DNA from: Adiantum capillus-veneris
Taxonomy: Eukaryota; Streptophyta; Polypodiopsida; Polypodiales; Pteridaceae
DNA: 64,000 bases
Assembly: GCA_014529385.2 (NCBI GenBank)
Contig: CM043963.1
Location: forward strand, 78,416,912 to 78,480,911
Direction: 5' to 3'
Part shown: positions 1-10,875 of the stretch, piece after piece
Layout of the letters: each line of letters starts with the position of its first letter
How positions within the stretch are numbered: position 1 is the stretch's first letter
Notes under the pieces: generated by a model
Seen by the model: the letters and a program-made list of their open reading frames with translations, nothing else
What the model was told of the DNA's origin: nothing
The model's database searches: none
Made by a program: the position numbers and the translations under genes

Positions 1-23
1 CACCAGTTCAACGCCAGTCACCA

Positions 24-1547
24 ATGCAACCACCGCCACAATCACCACTTACAATCATCCTACGCCCACCATCAATTGGTACCCGCACACCAAGTATCAT
101 TGGTCTTGCAGAAGAGGTCAAGATGAAGGTAACCGAAGAAGGATCAAGCGAGAAGTTTATTCAAAGAACTGAAGCAGTGGAACAAGAGGTTAAAGAATCA
201 AAAGATGCTACCCAGGTGGGGGAGGTAAGTCAAGAAAATTGTGTTACAAATGTGAGTACATTTTTAACCTTGAATGAAATAGGCACCAAAGCGATGAATC
301 GACAACATTGGGCGTTAAGGGTAAGAAGGTGTAAAGTGTTGATTAGGCCTCGCCAGAGTAAGAGGAATGCAAAGGTCATGAAAGATACAAGAGAAGAGGA
401 AAACCAGCCTGCTAGCAAGGCTTTGCAGAAGATGGACAACATATCAAGCAAAGGGGAGGGCTTTGAAAACGGAAGCCTGTGCACCAGCATGGACCCAGGA
501 CAGTGTAACAAGCTAAAGGAATCTTGCATCAAGGTTGTTTCACTAGAGAACCATAACGAAGAGGTAAGTATGACTGAAGGTTTGGAGTTGGATATTTCTC
601 TAGAGGCTTGGCAGTCGAGCAAGACTTTATTGTGTAGTGTTATAGACTTAGAGATGGGTAATGCCTCTAGTCTACTAAAGGGTGTTATAAACTTGGAGAT
701 GGGTAATGCCTCCAGTTTATGTGAGGATGTTCATAGTAAGTTTGATGATCAATATGTTGCCAACCTTTTAAGGATGTTCCAAACTCCTCCACAACACAGC
801 ATTGTGTTTGCATGGGATGCATCAGACCTATGGCTAGCTGCTCTAACATATAGAGAGAAGATCAGCATGGAGATAAGAGCAAAGGAGCCATGGATAGACA
901 AAAGCCTGATAGAATGCAAGAATGAAGACCTCATTCGCAATTTGGTACAATTTTTTACAATTAGTGCATCCTCTCTTTGGAGAAAGGTAAGTGGATTACG
1001 CTTGTATTTAAGCCGCAAGGTAGGTGGCTTGCTATTAGCATCAGTAAAGGAAGCCGACATGTTTCAGCACACCCAAAAGAAGCATGATATGCTTGCAGCT
1101 TTTTCCAATGATGGCAGTAAGCAGGATTCTAAAAAAAACTTGAGCTCACCACACCAACAAGGCGGCCATACATGGTGGATTCTTGGCACACTCTTTGGAA
1201 TCTTAATTTTCAGTTCTGCCTTTGCAGGAGCCAAGATGCTCATTTCCCCTCTCGCTACTGATGGTTACAAATTTGGTCCAATTTGGCATGCAAATTTTAT
1301 TGTCAGGACACTGCAGACAATGATCCTATTTTTCACTTGGGATCCAAGAGGACACTGGCACAAAGTTCTGGAAGCCATGGGCTTCCCATTTAATCAACCG
1401 ACACTATTCCAAGGAACAAGCTATCACCCGGACCTGTTACAGATTCATGAATATCCCATAAATCTCACCAATGGCCAAATGGAATGGCTAATTCAAAAGG
1501 CAACTCGATATCGGATCCTACAGCTAAGCGGAAGAAGAAACAGATGA
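24..1547 (+). CDS. Last ORF of a Ty3 (Tat/Athila-like) element, possible envelope-like protein
   Basis: This is a 507-residue open frame that I do not match to a named domain. The N-terminal two thirds are charged and low in complexity. A hydrophobic stretch at about residues 381-408 (HTWWILGTLFGILIFSSAFA) looks like one membrane segment, followed by ~100 residues rich in aromatic amino acids. The stop lies 13 bases before a polypurine tract and LTR start, which is where Athila-type elements keep an extra, sometimes envelope-like ORF. That position and the membrane segment are the only support for the envelope-like reading. A 45-bp tandem duplication at 637-726 repeats the peptide LEMGNASSL. 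The true start may lie upstream of the window. Alternatives are a captured host gene fragment or the tail of a longer polyprotein. Confidence 0.4.
   Translation: MQPPPQSPLTIILRPPSIGTRTPSIIGLAEEVKMKVTEEGSSEKFIQRTEAVEQEVKESKDATQVGEVSQENCVTNVSTFLTLNEIGTKAMNRQHWALRVRRCKVLIRPRQSKRNAKVMKDTREEENQPASKALQKMDNISSKGEGFENGSLCTSMDPGQCNKLKESCIKVVSLENHNEEVSMTEGLELDISLEAWQSSKTLLCSVIDLEMGNASSLLKGVINLEMGNASSLCEDVHSKFDDQYVANLLRMFQTPPQHSIVFAWDASDLWLAALTYREKISMEIRAKEPWIDKSLIECKNEDLIRNLVQFFTISASSLWRKVSGLRLYLSRKVGGLLLASVKEADMFQHTQKKHDMLAAFSNDGSKQDSKKNLSSPHQQGGHTWWILGTLFGILIFSSAFAGAKMLISPLATDGYKFGPIWHANFIVRTLQTMILFFTWDPRGHWHKVLEAMGFPFNQPTLFQGTSYHPDLLQIHEYPINLTNGQMEWLIQKATRYRILQLSGRRNR
637..726 (+). repeat. 45-bp tandem duplication inside the ORF
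   Basis: Two adjacent units, 637-681 and 682-726, both encode a V-I-[DN]-L-E-M-G-N-A-S-S-L core and differ at a few bases. The length is a multiple of three, so the frame is kept. Confidence 0.7.
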
Positions 1548-1560
1548 GCTAGAGGCATTC

Positions 1561-1573
1561 AGGGGAGGGCTAA
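1561..1573 (+). other. Polypurine tract of the first Ty3 element
   Basis: The tract AGGGGAGGGCTAA directly precedes TGATGGGG. Element A has nearly the same arrangement on the minus strand at 47571-47583 (GGGGGAGGGCTAA followed by TGATAG). This fixes the LTR start and shows that the elements are related. The tract would prime plus-strand DNA synthesis. Confidence 0.65.
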
Positions 1574-2407
1574 TGATGGGGGCTTTTCACAAGCCAAGCT
1601 CCCATACCCCTTTTCTCTCGTCCCCACCCCATGAAAACCCCCTCTTAGGGAGGGAGTGATAAAAGGCATTGGAAAAAGTAAGAAAAAAATAAAGTATGAT
1701 TATGTAAATATATGAGAAAGGTAAAATAGGCCACCTCATGCCTGCGGGGCAGACCATCCCCACCTTGCCTCCTTTTTTCTTCATTGTTGCCCCACCGTGT
1801 GTCCCTTTTCCTCTCCTCCACTCAAAAGGTCAACCCCCTCTCTCTTCCCCTTGTCCTTTGTCCTTTCTCTCTCCCCTCAAGCTACCCCACCTCTCACCAA
1901 TAATGCATTATAACTCACCAATAATGCACCCTAACTCACATGCAACTTACCCTATCTTCCAAAATAGTATACCCCACCCCCTCTTTCTCTCTCCTATCAT
2001 ATCCCATGACCCAAATACCCCCCCCTCTCTCTAAAGGGTGCCATGTCTCTTGTCTTGTAGCTAAATAACCTCCCCCACACTCACACACACTCAGTTTCAC
2101 TGAAAAAGGTGCCCACAGACCCATCCCCACCCGGTGGTTACCTGATTTTTCTTGTGTTCACACACATCTGCACACAGATTCACCTCTGAACACACTCCCC
2201 TCTCTCCCCTCTTGTAATTACTTTATTCTCCATGTCACCTCTCACTTTTTTTCATCAACCCACCTCTCTCTTAGTCTCTCTCTCTCATGAGACTGCTGTT
2301 CTGGCACATATACACATAGCCAGACAAGTGGGGCCCACAGTCACATGGCCTATGTAGATAATGATTTCTTCATTTCTAAATTCTAGAATTTCTCCCCCCT
2401 CCTCCCC

Positions 2408-2416
2408 TATATAAAG
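2408..2416 (+). promoter_or_regulatory. LTR TATA box
   Basis: TATATAAAG sits ~835 bp into the LTR and ~310 bp before the AATAAA signal, the normal U3-R layout. Transcription would start ~30 bp downstream. Confidence 0.55.
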
Positions 2417-2719
2417 AGGGGACACCATCACACAAAAATACACACAACATCACCAAAGAATACACTATGCACTGTGTGTGCCTCGTGCACACACACACAC
2501 ACCCACACCATCACCATCACCGCAATCACCATGCTCATCTTGAGCATGACCTCTACACCCTTGGCTATGGAAGATGAAGGGCAGCTAAATGAAGGATAAT
2601 GGCCATAACCCTCGTGCGAGTCTTCGTCATCAACTCCCACCTATCCGCCATGTGCTCTACCACGCTCTCCCTTCTCATTCCCCTACCCTATGCTCCCCAT
2701 TTCATCGCCTTATTCTCTA

Positions 2720-2725
2720 AATAAA
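2720..2725 (+). promoter_or_regulatory. LTR polyadenylation signal
   Basis: AATAAA is followed by a T/G-rich stretch at 2734-2765, as expected for the R region 3' end. Confidence 0.45.
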
Positions 2726-2773
2726 GCTTGAGGTTTTGTGAGTATGTTTTCTTGCAATGTTTTTCCCAGGTGA

Positions 2774-2849
2774 GGTGTGCGGAATCGCCACCTAGTCTTG
2801 TGTTTGGAGTGAGCTTGTGTATGTGTGAAGGGTGTGCGGATTCGCCATC
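2774..2849 (+). other. Pair of hairpin motifs in the LTR R/U5 region
   Basis: GGTGTGCGGAATCGCCACC at 2774-2792 and a near copy at 2831-2849 can each fold as GGTG-(T)-GCG, a four-base loop, then CGC-CACC. Two equivalents occur in the LTR at 56341-56359 and 56416-56434. Confidence 0.55.
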
Positions 2850-2890
2850 CTTTAGTGGTGCCTAAGTACTAAGCCGCTATACCCCCTCCC

Positions 2891-2925
<35 letters not shown>

Positions 2926-4040
2926 TGATCTCATTCCCTTTTCTCTTCATCATTACTCCCAAGCATCTATCTCTCTTGGATGAAAACTTTGTTATGGTGG
3001 TGTGTTGTTTGCGTCCTAGCCGCTGAAGCTATGTGGTGCCCCCTGTTTGCTTTACCATGACAGGCTCGAGGCGCGCCATTCGGTCCCCGGTGTTTTAGAG
3101 GCCGTTGGGGTTCGGCGTTCTCTTTGCTCCCGTCAACGCTTTTTGTCAATCCGTTCCCCCCTAAAATGTCCACGTTTACACCATGAGCTGTGTATGACTT
3201 ATACTACAACCAACAAAGATTATGAGTGACCGTTCAAACATCTAGAAATTCACTAGTCATACATTGCAAACTTACCTTGGTCGCGCAACCTAGAGAGTAC
3301 TCCCACTCCTCCTCAGTCACTTCTTCACCGTACTGTTGTGCGCTTTTCAATTGGTTGTGCAAGCATCTTAAGCTCATGAATGTTGGTAGGCTTTCCAAAC
3401 CCGTCGGATAGTGCATCGGTGGTCGTCTTCCCCGTCTCCACTCGATTCGTACCCTTTGTCACTCTTGCTTTGCATCCTCATACTGTGAAATCCACTTTTG
3501 CATCACTGGATTGTGAAGCATGCGAAATCGGTTGATTTTAGCCTCTAGATCTTCTGTCCTCTTCTTCTCAACACCAAGATTGCACATGAAAATCCCAGAT
3601 ATGTGCTCATCATCTATGGTTCGCCATAGCGTATCCTGGGCTTTATCAAATCCGTCTAGCCACTCTCCAATGTACACTAGGGACTCTGATACCAGCCAAC
3701 CTTCTGCCATGCTACCCTCCGGACGTGCCTTCTCACACACATATCCCTTGAGCGTTTTCATGAAACATTCTAAAAAGAACATCCATCTGGAATGTATTGT
3801 GCCAACTATTTCCACCTCATCAACTATGTCAACAAGAAGATGCACCTGAATAGTTAGCATGGTAGTAGGAAAGTGTTTCTCAAACATGCACACAACCTCC
3901 GCAGTGTTTAGTTTGGCGAATGGTATGGAGTCTACGTTGATCTCCTTTTGTGAGATCCATTGCACCAACTTCACAAGTTTGTAGATTGTGTTACGGACGT
4001 CAAGAGACAAACATCCCTCAATGGCCACAGGTAAAATAAA

Positions 4041-4128
4041 CTGCAAAACACGTGCATCAATGATATTAAAGTCCACGCACAAATTTGTTACACAATTTTC
4101 ACTATGATATATTCCACTATGAACATAC
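4041..4128 (-). other. Intron of the CACTA transposase before DUF4218
   Basis: The donor CAG|GTATGT and acceptor TTTGCAG|TTT join SHDWHKMCQ to FILPVAI, the conserved arrangement in this family. Length is 88 bp. Confidence 0.7.
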
Positions 4129-5543
4129 CTGACACATTTTATGCCAGTCGTGTGACTTCAAACCGATAAGATTTCCTTCTTTAGTAAAACACGTTCGGAG
4201 CGAGTGCATTACGCCAGTGGGGGTCCGCAAAGATCAAATGGTCTCTTTTACTTTGCGTTCTTGGGCTCCTTTGAAAATCCAAGGTGCTTTAGGTATTTTT
4301 ATCGATCCATCGAATGTTGTTTGCGGCCAATATTCCTCCATACGATCCACATTTCTAAGGTCAACCCAAAGTATCTTTCTTGCCGGTCAGATGGTCCCAT
4401 AGTAGATTACCCACATTCTTGAATATGTGCATTGGATCGAGCAAGTGATTGATCATGAGTCGGGGCCAATATGGTAACTCGTACCATAGAAATAGTCTCT
4501 TCATTCCTGGGGGCAAACCATCATCGCACATCTCCTTCTGCTCTAACCATGCTTGTGCAGAAATCTTCGGTGGCTCTCTTCCAAAAAAGCCGTCGTATAA
4601 CACATGATTCTCTGGAAGATATGATTGATAACCTTCGTAGATTTTCTTCTTCAATGAGGGCGCCCAACGTGCATTCAGTCTAGGTCCACATGTGACACAT
4701 GCTCTGTATCCGCTTGTTTGAAGCCCTGCATGTATACACATGATAATAGATAAGCTTGAGAAAAACCAAGATTTACAGTGTTTGAGTGAGGAGTGTAAAT
4801 CACCTGAGAATTCTGTTAGTCCGGGATAGTCATGCATGGTCCACATTAGAATGCCTCTGATCAAAGCATTCCATCGACCTGTGTGTCGGATCATATCCAC
4901 CACTTCTATGCCAATCCACAATTGTTGTAGCTCTTCCAATAGTGGACGAAGATACACATCCATATTCTTCACTTTATATCACCCCGGCACAATCAAGCTT
5001 AGCCATATGTGCCCCTTCTTCGTAGTCAACCACGGCGGAATGTTGTAGTTGACGATGACAATGGGCCATACACTGTAAGATGTTGATCTTTGAACAAATG
5101 GATTTACGCCATCCATAGCCAGGTCTAAGTGCAAATTTCGAACTTCCCTGGAAAAATCCAACCATGTTTCATCTATATGTTTCCAAGCTGCGCAATCTGA
5201 AGGAATCCGTAGCACACCATCCGAAGATTTATTCTCCTCATGCCATGATGCTAGGGTGGCCATGGACTTACATTCGAAGAAATGCTTGATGCGAGGAAGT
5301 AGAGGAAAATGTTGCAAAACCTTTTGCGGATTTTTTGTTCCGTGGAGATCTACTCGATATCTCTCGGAATCACATTTCGGACACTTCTCCATGTCTATGT
5401 ATTCCCCTCTAAAAAGAATGTAGTCATTAGGACAAGCGTGGATCAAATTGTAATCCATCCCCAAGTTTTGTAAAATCTTTATTGCTTCCTCTTTGGAATC
5501 TGGCATCACATTATCAGCTGGCAGTATGTGCTCTTTGAGCAAT

Positions 5544-5641
5544 CTACACAACAAAAAAATACGGTACAATTGTGTAAAAATCTATCAGATCATTATACAT
5601 CTAGAGTTTTTTATTAAATTAAACTAATTGTAATAGATCAC
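5544..5641 (-). other. Intron 1 of the CACTA transposase
   Basis: The donor CAG|GTGATC and the acceptor GTGTAG|ATT give an in-phase junction reading TMLFR-LLKEH. Length is 98 bp. Confidence 0.7.
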
Positions 5642-6240
5642 CTGAAAAGCATTGTGACGCTAGTGTCACTCCATCCAAACTTTGTCTGCATGTTGAGAAG
5701 AACCAGGAGCGCCTTCAATCTAAACACACGTGCTCCATTATACAATGGCGTATCGGCTTCACTTTTCAGATCATCATAGATAAGCCTTTCTGAATCCATG
5801 ATCGTCTCGATCATTTCATCGATCTCAGGCTCAAGCATTGCCTCGTTGGGAATGTGGTTTGCATGATCATCCCCCGAGCTGTCTCACAGGCTACATCTTG
5901 TGGCCTCACATATGCCGCTTGACCAAAGCACCTGCGAACACGTCTACTGGGTTGCAAGATTACTGCGTGTTGGCCAACGTGGGAGTCCGACGTGTTATAA
6001 TTACCAACAACTTGATCTTTAATAGATGGATCGAACTCGCCAAATTCGCGAACGTGCTGCAAAGAAACGCGTCTTGTCCGTCGCACAGCATGCTTGCATT
6101 GATTACAAGGACATAAGATCCTCGTTGAGAGATAGGTGTTTCGGTTGGACGGCCCCACATCCTCATCACTACTCATAATGAGGGTAAAAACCTTATAACC
6201 TGGACAACAAATTTAATCTTTTATTGACATTCTTCGTATT

Positions 6241-6243
<3 letters not shown>

Positions 6244-6302
<59 letters not shown>
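6244..6302 (+). repeat. (TC)n microsatellite
   Basis: About 29 uninterrupted TC units. The stretch 6303-6800 around it contains no gene I can support. Confidence 0.95.
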
Positions 6303-6304
<2 letters not shown>

Positions 6305-6807
6305 ACACTATAAACTACCTCACATTCTCTAGTCATGTCCAATCCCCGCACACCTCGGTCTAGAGGTGCACGGAGATCAGAACCACCGGGTTATAATCTC
6401 GTCTTTATTGGTCAATGCCTATATTTGTGGGTACAAGAAATCTACACACCCACGTCTACATGATAGTGAATGTAGTGGACAAAACCTCTTTGCCTCTTCT
6501 CTAGCTGTAGCATTTCACAGCATCTTAACATCTTTTCACAGTAGATCTTTGTCTGTAGCATGTAGGTACACCATTCTTGCAATGTAGCTAATGCCTACTC
6601 AAAGCACTTAATTCTTACTCTAGATTTGACGGGCTGTGTTTGTGTGTGTGTGTGACCCTTGGAATCGTCATCTTGCATCACTAATTTCTGTGTAGGCTCA
6701 ATTTTCTCTTCCATTGGCTGATCATGACGGCTTATTGTATGGTAGCAGCAGTCGAACATGCAGGTGGAATTGCTGGTCTGCATGGACTATCGAGGCTGTG
6801 CGTGCAG

Positions 6808-6900
6808 GAAATTTTCTCATGTAGGAAAATGGAGTCTTTTTCAATGTTTTTCATATGAGCAAGTGTTTTTCATACAATGCTTACCATCATGAGCGCACCT
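6808..6900 (+). repeat. Dispersed repeat, partial copy (family P)
   Basis: GAAATTTTCTCATGTAGG... through TTTTTCATACAATGC and CCATCATGAGC closely matches 41031-41095 and, in part, 43345-43375. This copy lacks the palindromic core of the other two. Confidence 0.6.
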
Positions 6901-6935
6901 TCATTGACATGCAAAGCGCACCTTCATTGACATGC

Positions 6936-7176
6936 ACTAAAATCTAACCTAAATCTAAAAAAAGCTAGTCCATGGAACATAAATCTAGATCTAATTTAAT
7001 CTTAAACTCAAAATAAACCTAAATCTAATTTAATTTAACGTAAATCTAAATCTAACGTAAATAAACCTAAATCTAATCTAACGTAAATCTAACTAAAAAT
7101 AAACCTAAACTTAATCTAATGTAACCTAAATAAACCTAAATCTAATCTAATGTAAGTCTACATCTAACCTAATCTT
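6936..7176 (+). repeat. Degenerate CTAAATCTAA-type minisatellite
   Basis: Variants of CCTAAATCTAATCTAACGTAAAT recur about ten times. They resemble neither a perfect telomere repeat nor coding sequence. Confidence 0.6.
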
Positions 7177-7179
7177 TAA

Positions 7180-7234
7180 CATCTCTTGGGATAGTTTCCT
7201 ACGACGTTAAAACTCTCTTCTTCTCGTGTGTGTG

Positions 7235-7313
<79 letters not shown>

Positions 7314-7680
7314 CAATAAAAAGAGGAAAATGGTTATAACCTTTCTATCACCCAAGTGTGGTAGATTGGTTATGCCATTTCCCTCTTGAATAACAGATCT
7401 TGAGTTCAACTCCTCGTTGGCTAGATCTTTAAGGTCTCTTGGGATAGTTTCCTACGACGTTAAATTAAACTCTCTTCTTCTCGGGTGTGTGTGTGGGTGT
7501 GTTTGCACCAATAAAAGGAGGAAAATGGTATAACCTTTCTATCACCCAAGTGTGGTAGATTGGTTATGCCATTTCCCTCTTGAATAACAGGTCTTGAGTT
7601 CAACTCCTCATCGACTAGATATTTGAGGTCTCTTGGGATAGTTTCCTATGACGTTAAAACTCTCTTCTTCCTCTTCTTCT
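7180..7680 (+). repeat. Tandem tRNA-headed (SINE-like) repeats with TG tails
   Basis: A unit of ~195-250 bp recurs, with the block TCTTGGGATAGTTTCCTA at about 7185, 7437 and 7631. The 5' head holds TGGTAGATTGG (A-box-like) and GAGTTCAACTCC (B-box-like), spaced as in a tRNA gene. The body ends CTCTCTTCTTCTC followed by TG repeats in the first two units. A tRNA-derived SINE is the best reading. The tandem arrangement is unusual for one. Confidence 0.5.
7226..7312 (+). repeat. (GT)n microsatellite
   Basis: About 43 GT units with one CG interruption, forming the tail of the first SINE-like unit. Confidence 0.95.
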
Positions 7681-7687
7681 TCTTCTT

Positions 7688-7754
7688 CTCTCTCTCTCTC
7701 TCTCTCTCTCTTTCAAAACACAATGTGTGTGTGTGTGTGAGAGAGAGAGAGAGG
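7688..7754 (+). repeat. Compound (TC)n-(TG)n-(GA)n microsatellite
   Basis: Short TC, GT and GA runs follow one another, adjoining the third SINE-like unit. Confidence 0.9.
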
Positions 7755-7824
7755 GAGAGAGAAAGAGGGGAAGGGAACATGAGAGTGAGGAGAGGGAAGG
7801 AGCATACCTGGCTCTCCTTCCTTT

Positions 7825-7828
<4 letters not shown>

Positions 7829-7898
<70 letters not shown>
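7829..7898 (+). repeat. (GT)35 microsatellite
   Basis: An uninterrupted GT run of 70 bp. Confidence 0.95.
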
Positions 7899-7902
<4 letters not shown>

Positions 7903-8123
7903 AAGAGAGAGAGAGGGAGAGTGCGGGTTACCTTTGCTTGCTTGAGCGCGCGCCAAAAACTCAGATCTGAGATTTGAGTTTTCGAACGCTCTCGGTTATT
8001 TTTTTTACCCCTATCGGCGTCGCTATGAGCGTCGCTAAGTTACAAGTAAACAAGCGACGTCCATAGCGACAACCATAGCGACGCCTCGGGTTTTCACTTT
8101 TGAGCGTCGCACTGCGAGCGTCG

Positions 8124-9673
8124 CTAATATCCTAAAAAAATCTGTAACTCTTCTAGATTTTTAGGAGAAGGCCACTGCCAAATGGTATCCACTTTCGATT
8201 GATCCATGTGTAGCCCAGTAGCCAAAATAACATGCCCAAGATAGTGAATTTCCTCCTTTAGAAAATCACACTTAGATTCCTTGGCATAAAATTGATTTGT
8301 TCGTAACAATTCGAACACCTGCCTCAGATGTTGTAAGTGTTCTTTCTCAGAAGCACTATATCCTAGAATGTCATCGAGAAAAATGATGACAAATTTATCA
8401 AGTAACGGCTTCAAGACACTATCGAAGGAGAAGTTCATGCATTAGAGATAGAATTTATTGGCAAAAAGATCATAAAACTTGTAAAGTGCTTTGGAGCAAG
8501 TTAAAACTCCATAAGTGTCATGAATATTGCGGGCGCGTTGGTTAACCCAAATGGCATAACCAGAAACTCGTAGTATCTAAACCTTGTTCAGAATGTAGTT
8601 TTGGGTATATCAGCAAGTCGAACACGTACTTGGTGATAACCTGACCGCAAACCTATTTTCGTAAAAATACGAGCATGAGTGAGCTTGTCAAACAACTCAT
8701 CCACTCATGGCAATGGGTACTTGTTCTTAACAGTAACCGCATTTAAGCCACATCTACACACATGCGCAAACTACCGTCTTTTTTCTTCACTAATAGGATA
8801 GGAGAAGCCCATGGTGAAGAAGTGGGTTGGATAAACCCTCTGCTAAGATAGTCAGCAAGCTGACATTCCACCTTAGCAGCTTCAGAGTAACTCATGCGGT
8901 AGGGTGGTTTACTGCCTACAACCACATCGATGATATGTTGCACCGTTCATGAATCTTGATGGCAAATCATTAGGAAAAACATCGTGAAATTCGTTTAATA
9001 AATTTTTTAAATCACTAGCAACATTTTCTTGTTGAGAAGTAGCCGTTGGTGGAAGAAATGAGAGAGAAGCATGCGGCGTTGAGGAATGTTCAACAGATTC
9101 AATGTTAGACAGAAAATGGGACAATGAGTAACACAAGAAAACTTGATCTATTTCATTATAAAAAACGAGCTGCATAAGCTCAGCTGTACATATCAGTGGT
9201 GAAGAAGGCACATCCTTCTCTCCTAACAGCAACACATGTGCGCCATGGGATTCAAACATCAAGCTGTTGTGCTGATAGCTATGCTTCAATGATGGTCCTA
9301 GGCTATGCAACCATTCCCTACCAAGGACCACGTCTGTCCTCTCCATGTTCATAACTTGAAAATCCAAGGATGTGGAGTAGCCTTGTACTTCCAACGGTAC
9401 AGCTCGGACTTGAGTATCCCAGACTTTGGCATCATATCCATTCATCATTGCTACCTTGTAGCGGTGAGAACTCAGAGTTTGAGGCAATTTGAGTTTTTTC
9501 ACCAATCCATAATTAATGAAATTGTGAGTAGCACTGTCATCTACCAAGATGCGCACCTTGTGTCCTTGCAGAGATCTGTGCATACGTACTAACTCATGTG
9601 GTCCAAAGGTCTGTTGCCACATGGAAGTTGTGAGACAACATTCATGCACCACCTCGGTGTGTGTTACTTCCAC
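8124..9673 (-). pseudogene. Ty3 retrotransposon pol: protease and reverse transcriptase, broken
   Basis: From 9673 downwards there is a retropepsin region (LVDDSATHNFINYGLVKKL ... DVVLGREWLHSLG) and the start of reverse transcriptase (RGFIQPTSSPWASPILLVKKK ... DGSLRMCVD). After a ~300 bp stretch with stops comes the palm (FVIIFLDDILGYSASEKEHL) and ESKCDFL...YLGHV. The FLDD metal-binding motif is kept. The protease active site reads D-D-S-A where D-S-G-A is expected, so it is probably inactive. Frames change between blocks. RNase H and integrase are missing beyond 8124. The gag relic upstream at 9683-10623 belongs to the same element. Confidence 0.85.
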
Positions 9674-9682
9674 TATAGAGAA

Positions 9683-10875
9683 TCATGAGGAAGACTCAAG
9701 AGGCAGAAGTTGCACCGTGTGCACTGCTTTCTCCTTGCCATGAGTAGCAGATTTCCCCTTGGGACAATCCTTTTTGCCATGACCTCTTCCCAAGCATTGA
9801 AAACATAACTTCTCTTTTTTAGCCTTATCAAAGTCTTCAAGAGGGAGAGGACCACGGGACCCCTTGGGTTTTTTTGTTGCTTCAGAATTGGCTACTATAA
9901 ATTTCTTTTTATTGTGCCCATACTGTGTGCGTGTATTACCATGTGTATTAGCAGGCACATGATTATTATGTGATTTCTTTTCATCTGGATCATCATGAAT
10001 GTGTGCTTTCACTATGTCCTCCTCAAGTGTTTTAGGGTCCAGAGTCTTAACGTGCTTCTTAAGCTCCAGCATCAGACCACGGATAAACCAGGTACTTGCT
10101 GAAAGGTGTCTAGTCCTTCCAACTTGAGGATAACATCTCGATAGTGAGAGATATATTCAAGTAATGATGGGTGTTGGCGCATGAAACACGTGTCCCAAGC
10201 CGTCCAATTGCGATTTGCTTCATGTGTAGGGAGAAATTCTTTTTGAAACAAGGGCTCAAAGGCTGCCCAGCTCTGTGGTATGATATTCTTCTCCTTGAGA
10301 GACATCCACCATTTTTAGGCATGAATTCCATCCCACTTGCTGAGAAAGATATTCACTGCATCCTTATTGCGATCTCGGTCTTTGCCCTTAAAAGTCGGTG
10401 TTTTGGTGTTTTTCAACAACTCATCCACCTCCTTGGCAGTGAGAGTGTGCAAAGAATCTGGAGATGGACCTTGTCCATGATCAGAAGGGCCTTGCCTCTG
10501 AGTAGTAGCGTGCTCATGCATGTGCGTGTCAATAGGGCCCTTGGCCTGCTGCTGCGTAAGTTGTATCACTAATGTAGATAATTTAGTGATGTTTTCATCT
10601 AGAGATGCAAAATTTCCTTCCATTATTGATATTCATGTTTGAAGTGCACAAAATTCTTGAATATCAAGCAGTTCATAAGCGTCATCGCCTACCGTAGTGT
10701 TGCGGACACTCTCTGTGAGAGCATCCGGCCGTGAGCCATCATGGGCAGGATCAAGCGTATGATGCTCGAAATCAAAAGTCATATTGATATCTGAATCCAT
10801 GGTGACACCCTGCAGTGGAAGGAATAGAAAAAAATACCTTGAGTTGAAAAAGAATCCCGTAGTCATAATTGGCAC
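9683..10875 (-). pseudogene. Ty3 gag with CCHC zinc knuckle, broken
   Basis: Three overlapping minus-strand pieces read as a gag. The N-terminal leader is at 10623-10315. The retrotransposon-gag core (SWAAFEPLFQKEFLPTHEAN ... LLEYISHYRDVILKLEGL) lies at 10305-10072. A basic C-terminal part at 10072-9683 ends in a zinc knuckle C-FQ-C-LGRG-H-GKKD-C. This would be the capsid/nucleocapsid protein packaging element RNA. Upstream at 10875-10633 is a further acidic frame (MDSDINMTFDF) that may be leader or gag N-terminus. No primer-binding site or LTR could be fixed. Confidence 0.75.

Larger units (their letters stand above)
1574..3149 (+). mobile_element. 3' LTR of a Tat/Athila-like Ty3 element
   Basis: The LTR starts with TGATG after the polypurine tract. 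It contains a TATA box at 2408, a polyadenylation signal at 2720, two hairpin motifs at 2774 and 2831 and a (CT)n run at 2894-2922. The U5 end (blocks around GTCCTAGCCG, GTGGTGCCCCC and TTTAGAGGCC) matches, in the same order, the reverse complement of the LTR at 56058-57236, so the two belong to related families. The right end is either at about 3135 or at 3149, because both end in GTCA. The 5' LTR and most of the element lie left of the window. Confidence 0.6.
3459..6176 (-). pseudogene. CACTA (En/Spm) transposase, TNP2 type, broken
   Basis: Reading from 6176 downwards there is an N-terminal Cys-rich transposase-associated segment (CPCNQC). The TNP2/Transposase_21 core follows, with CPKC, YSVWPIVIVNYNIPPW, TGYRACVTCG-like and HIFKNVGNLLWDHLTGKK blocks. 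A DUF4218-type C-terminal domain at 4040-3459 has FILPVAIEGCL and RPEGSMAEGWLV. Two introns keep GT-AG borders: 5544-5641 (98 bp) and 4041-4128 (88 bp). Splicing them restores the family reading, for example LFR joined to LLKEH. An in-frame TGA at about 4977, just after LSLIVPG, and a frame change near 4361 show it is dead. The protein would cut and join CACTA transposon ends in the nucleus. Matching CACTA/TAGTG termini were not found. Confidence 0.85.

Noticed and set aside
3200-6330. CACTA terminal repeats for the TNP2 transposase
   Set aside because: CACTAT near 6304 and CACTAG near 3250 exist, but they are not inverted partners and no 3-bp target duplication fits, so element ends were not called.
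7176-7970. Open frames of His-Thr or Cys-Val repeats on both strands
   Set aside because: They are translations of GT/CA and GA/CT microsatellites. The same applies at 18499-18759, 37428-37892 and 50353-50644.
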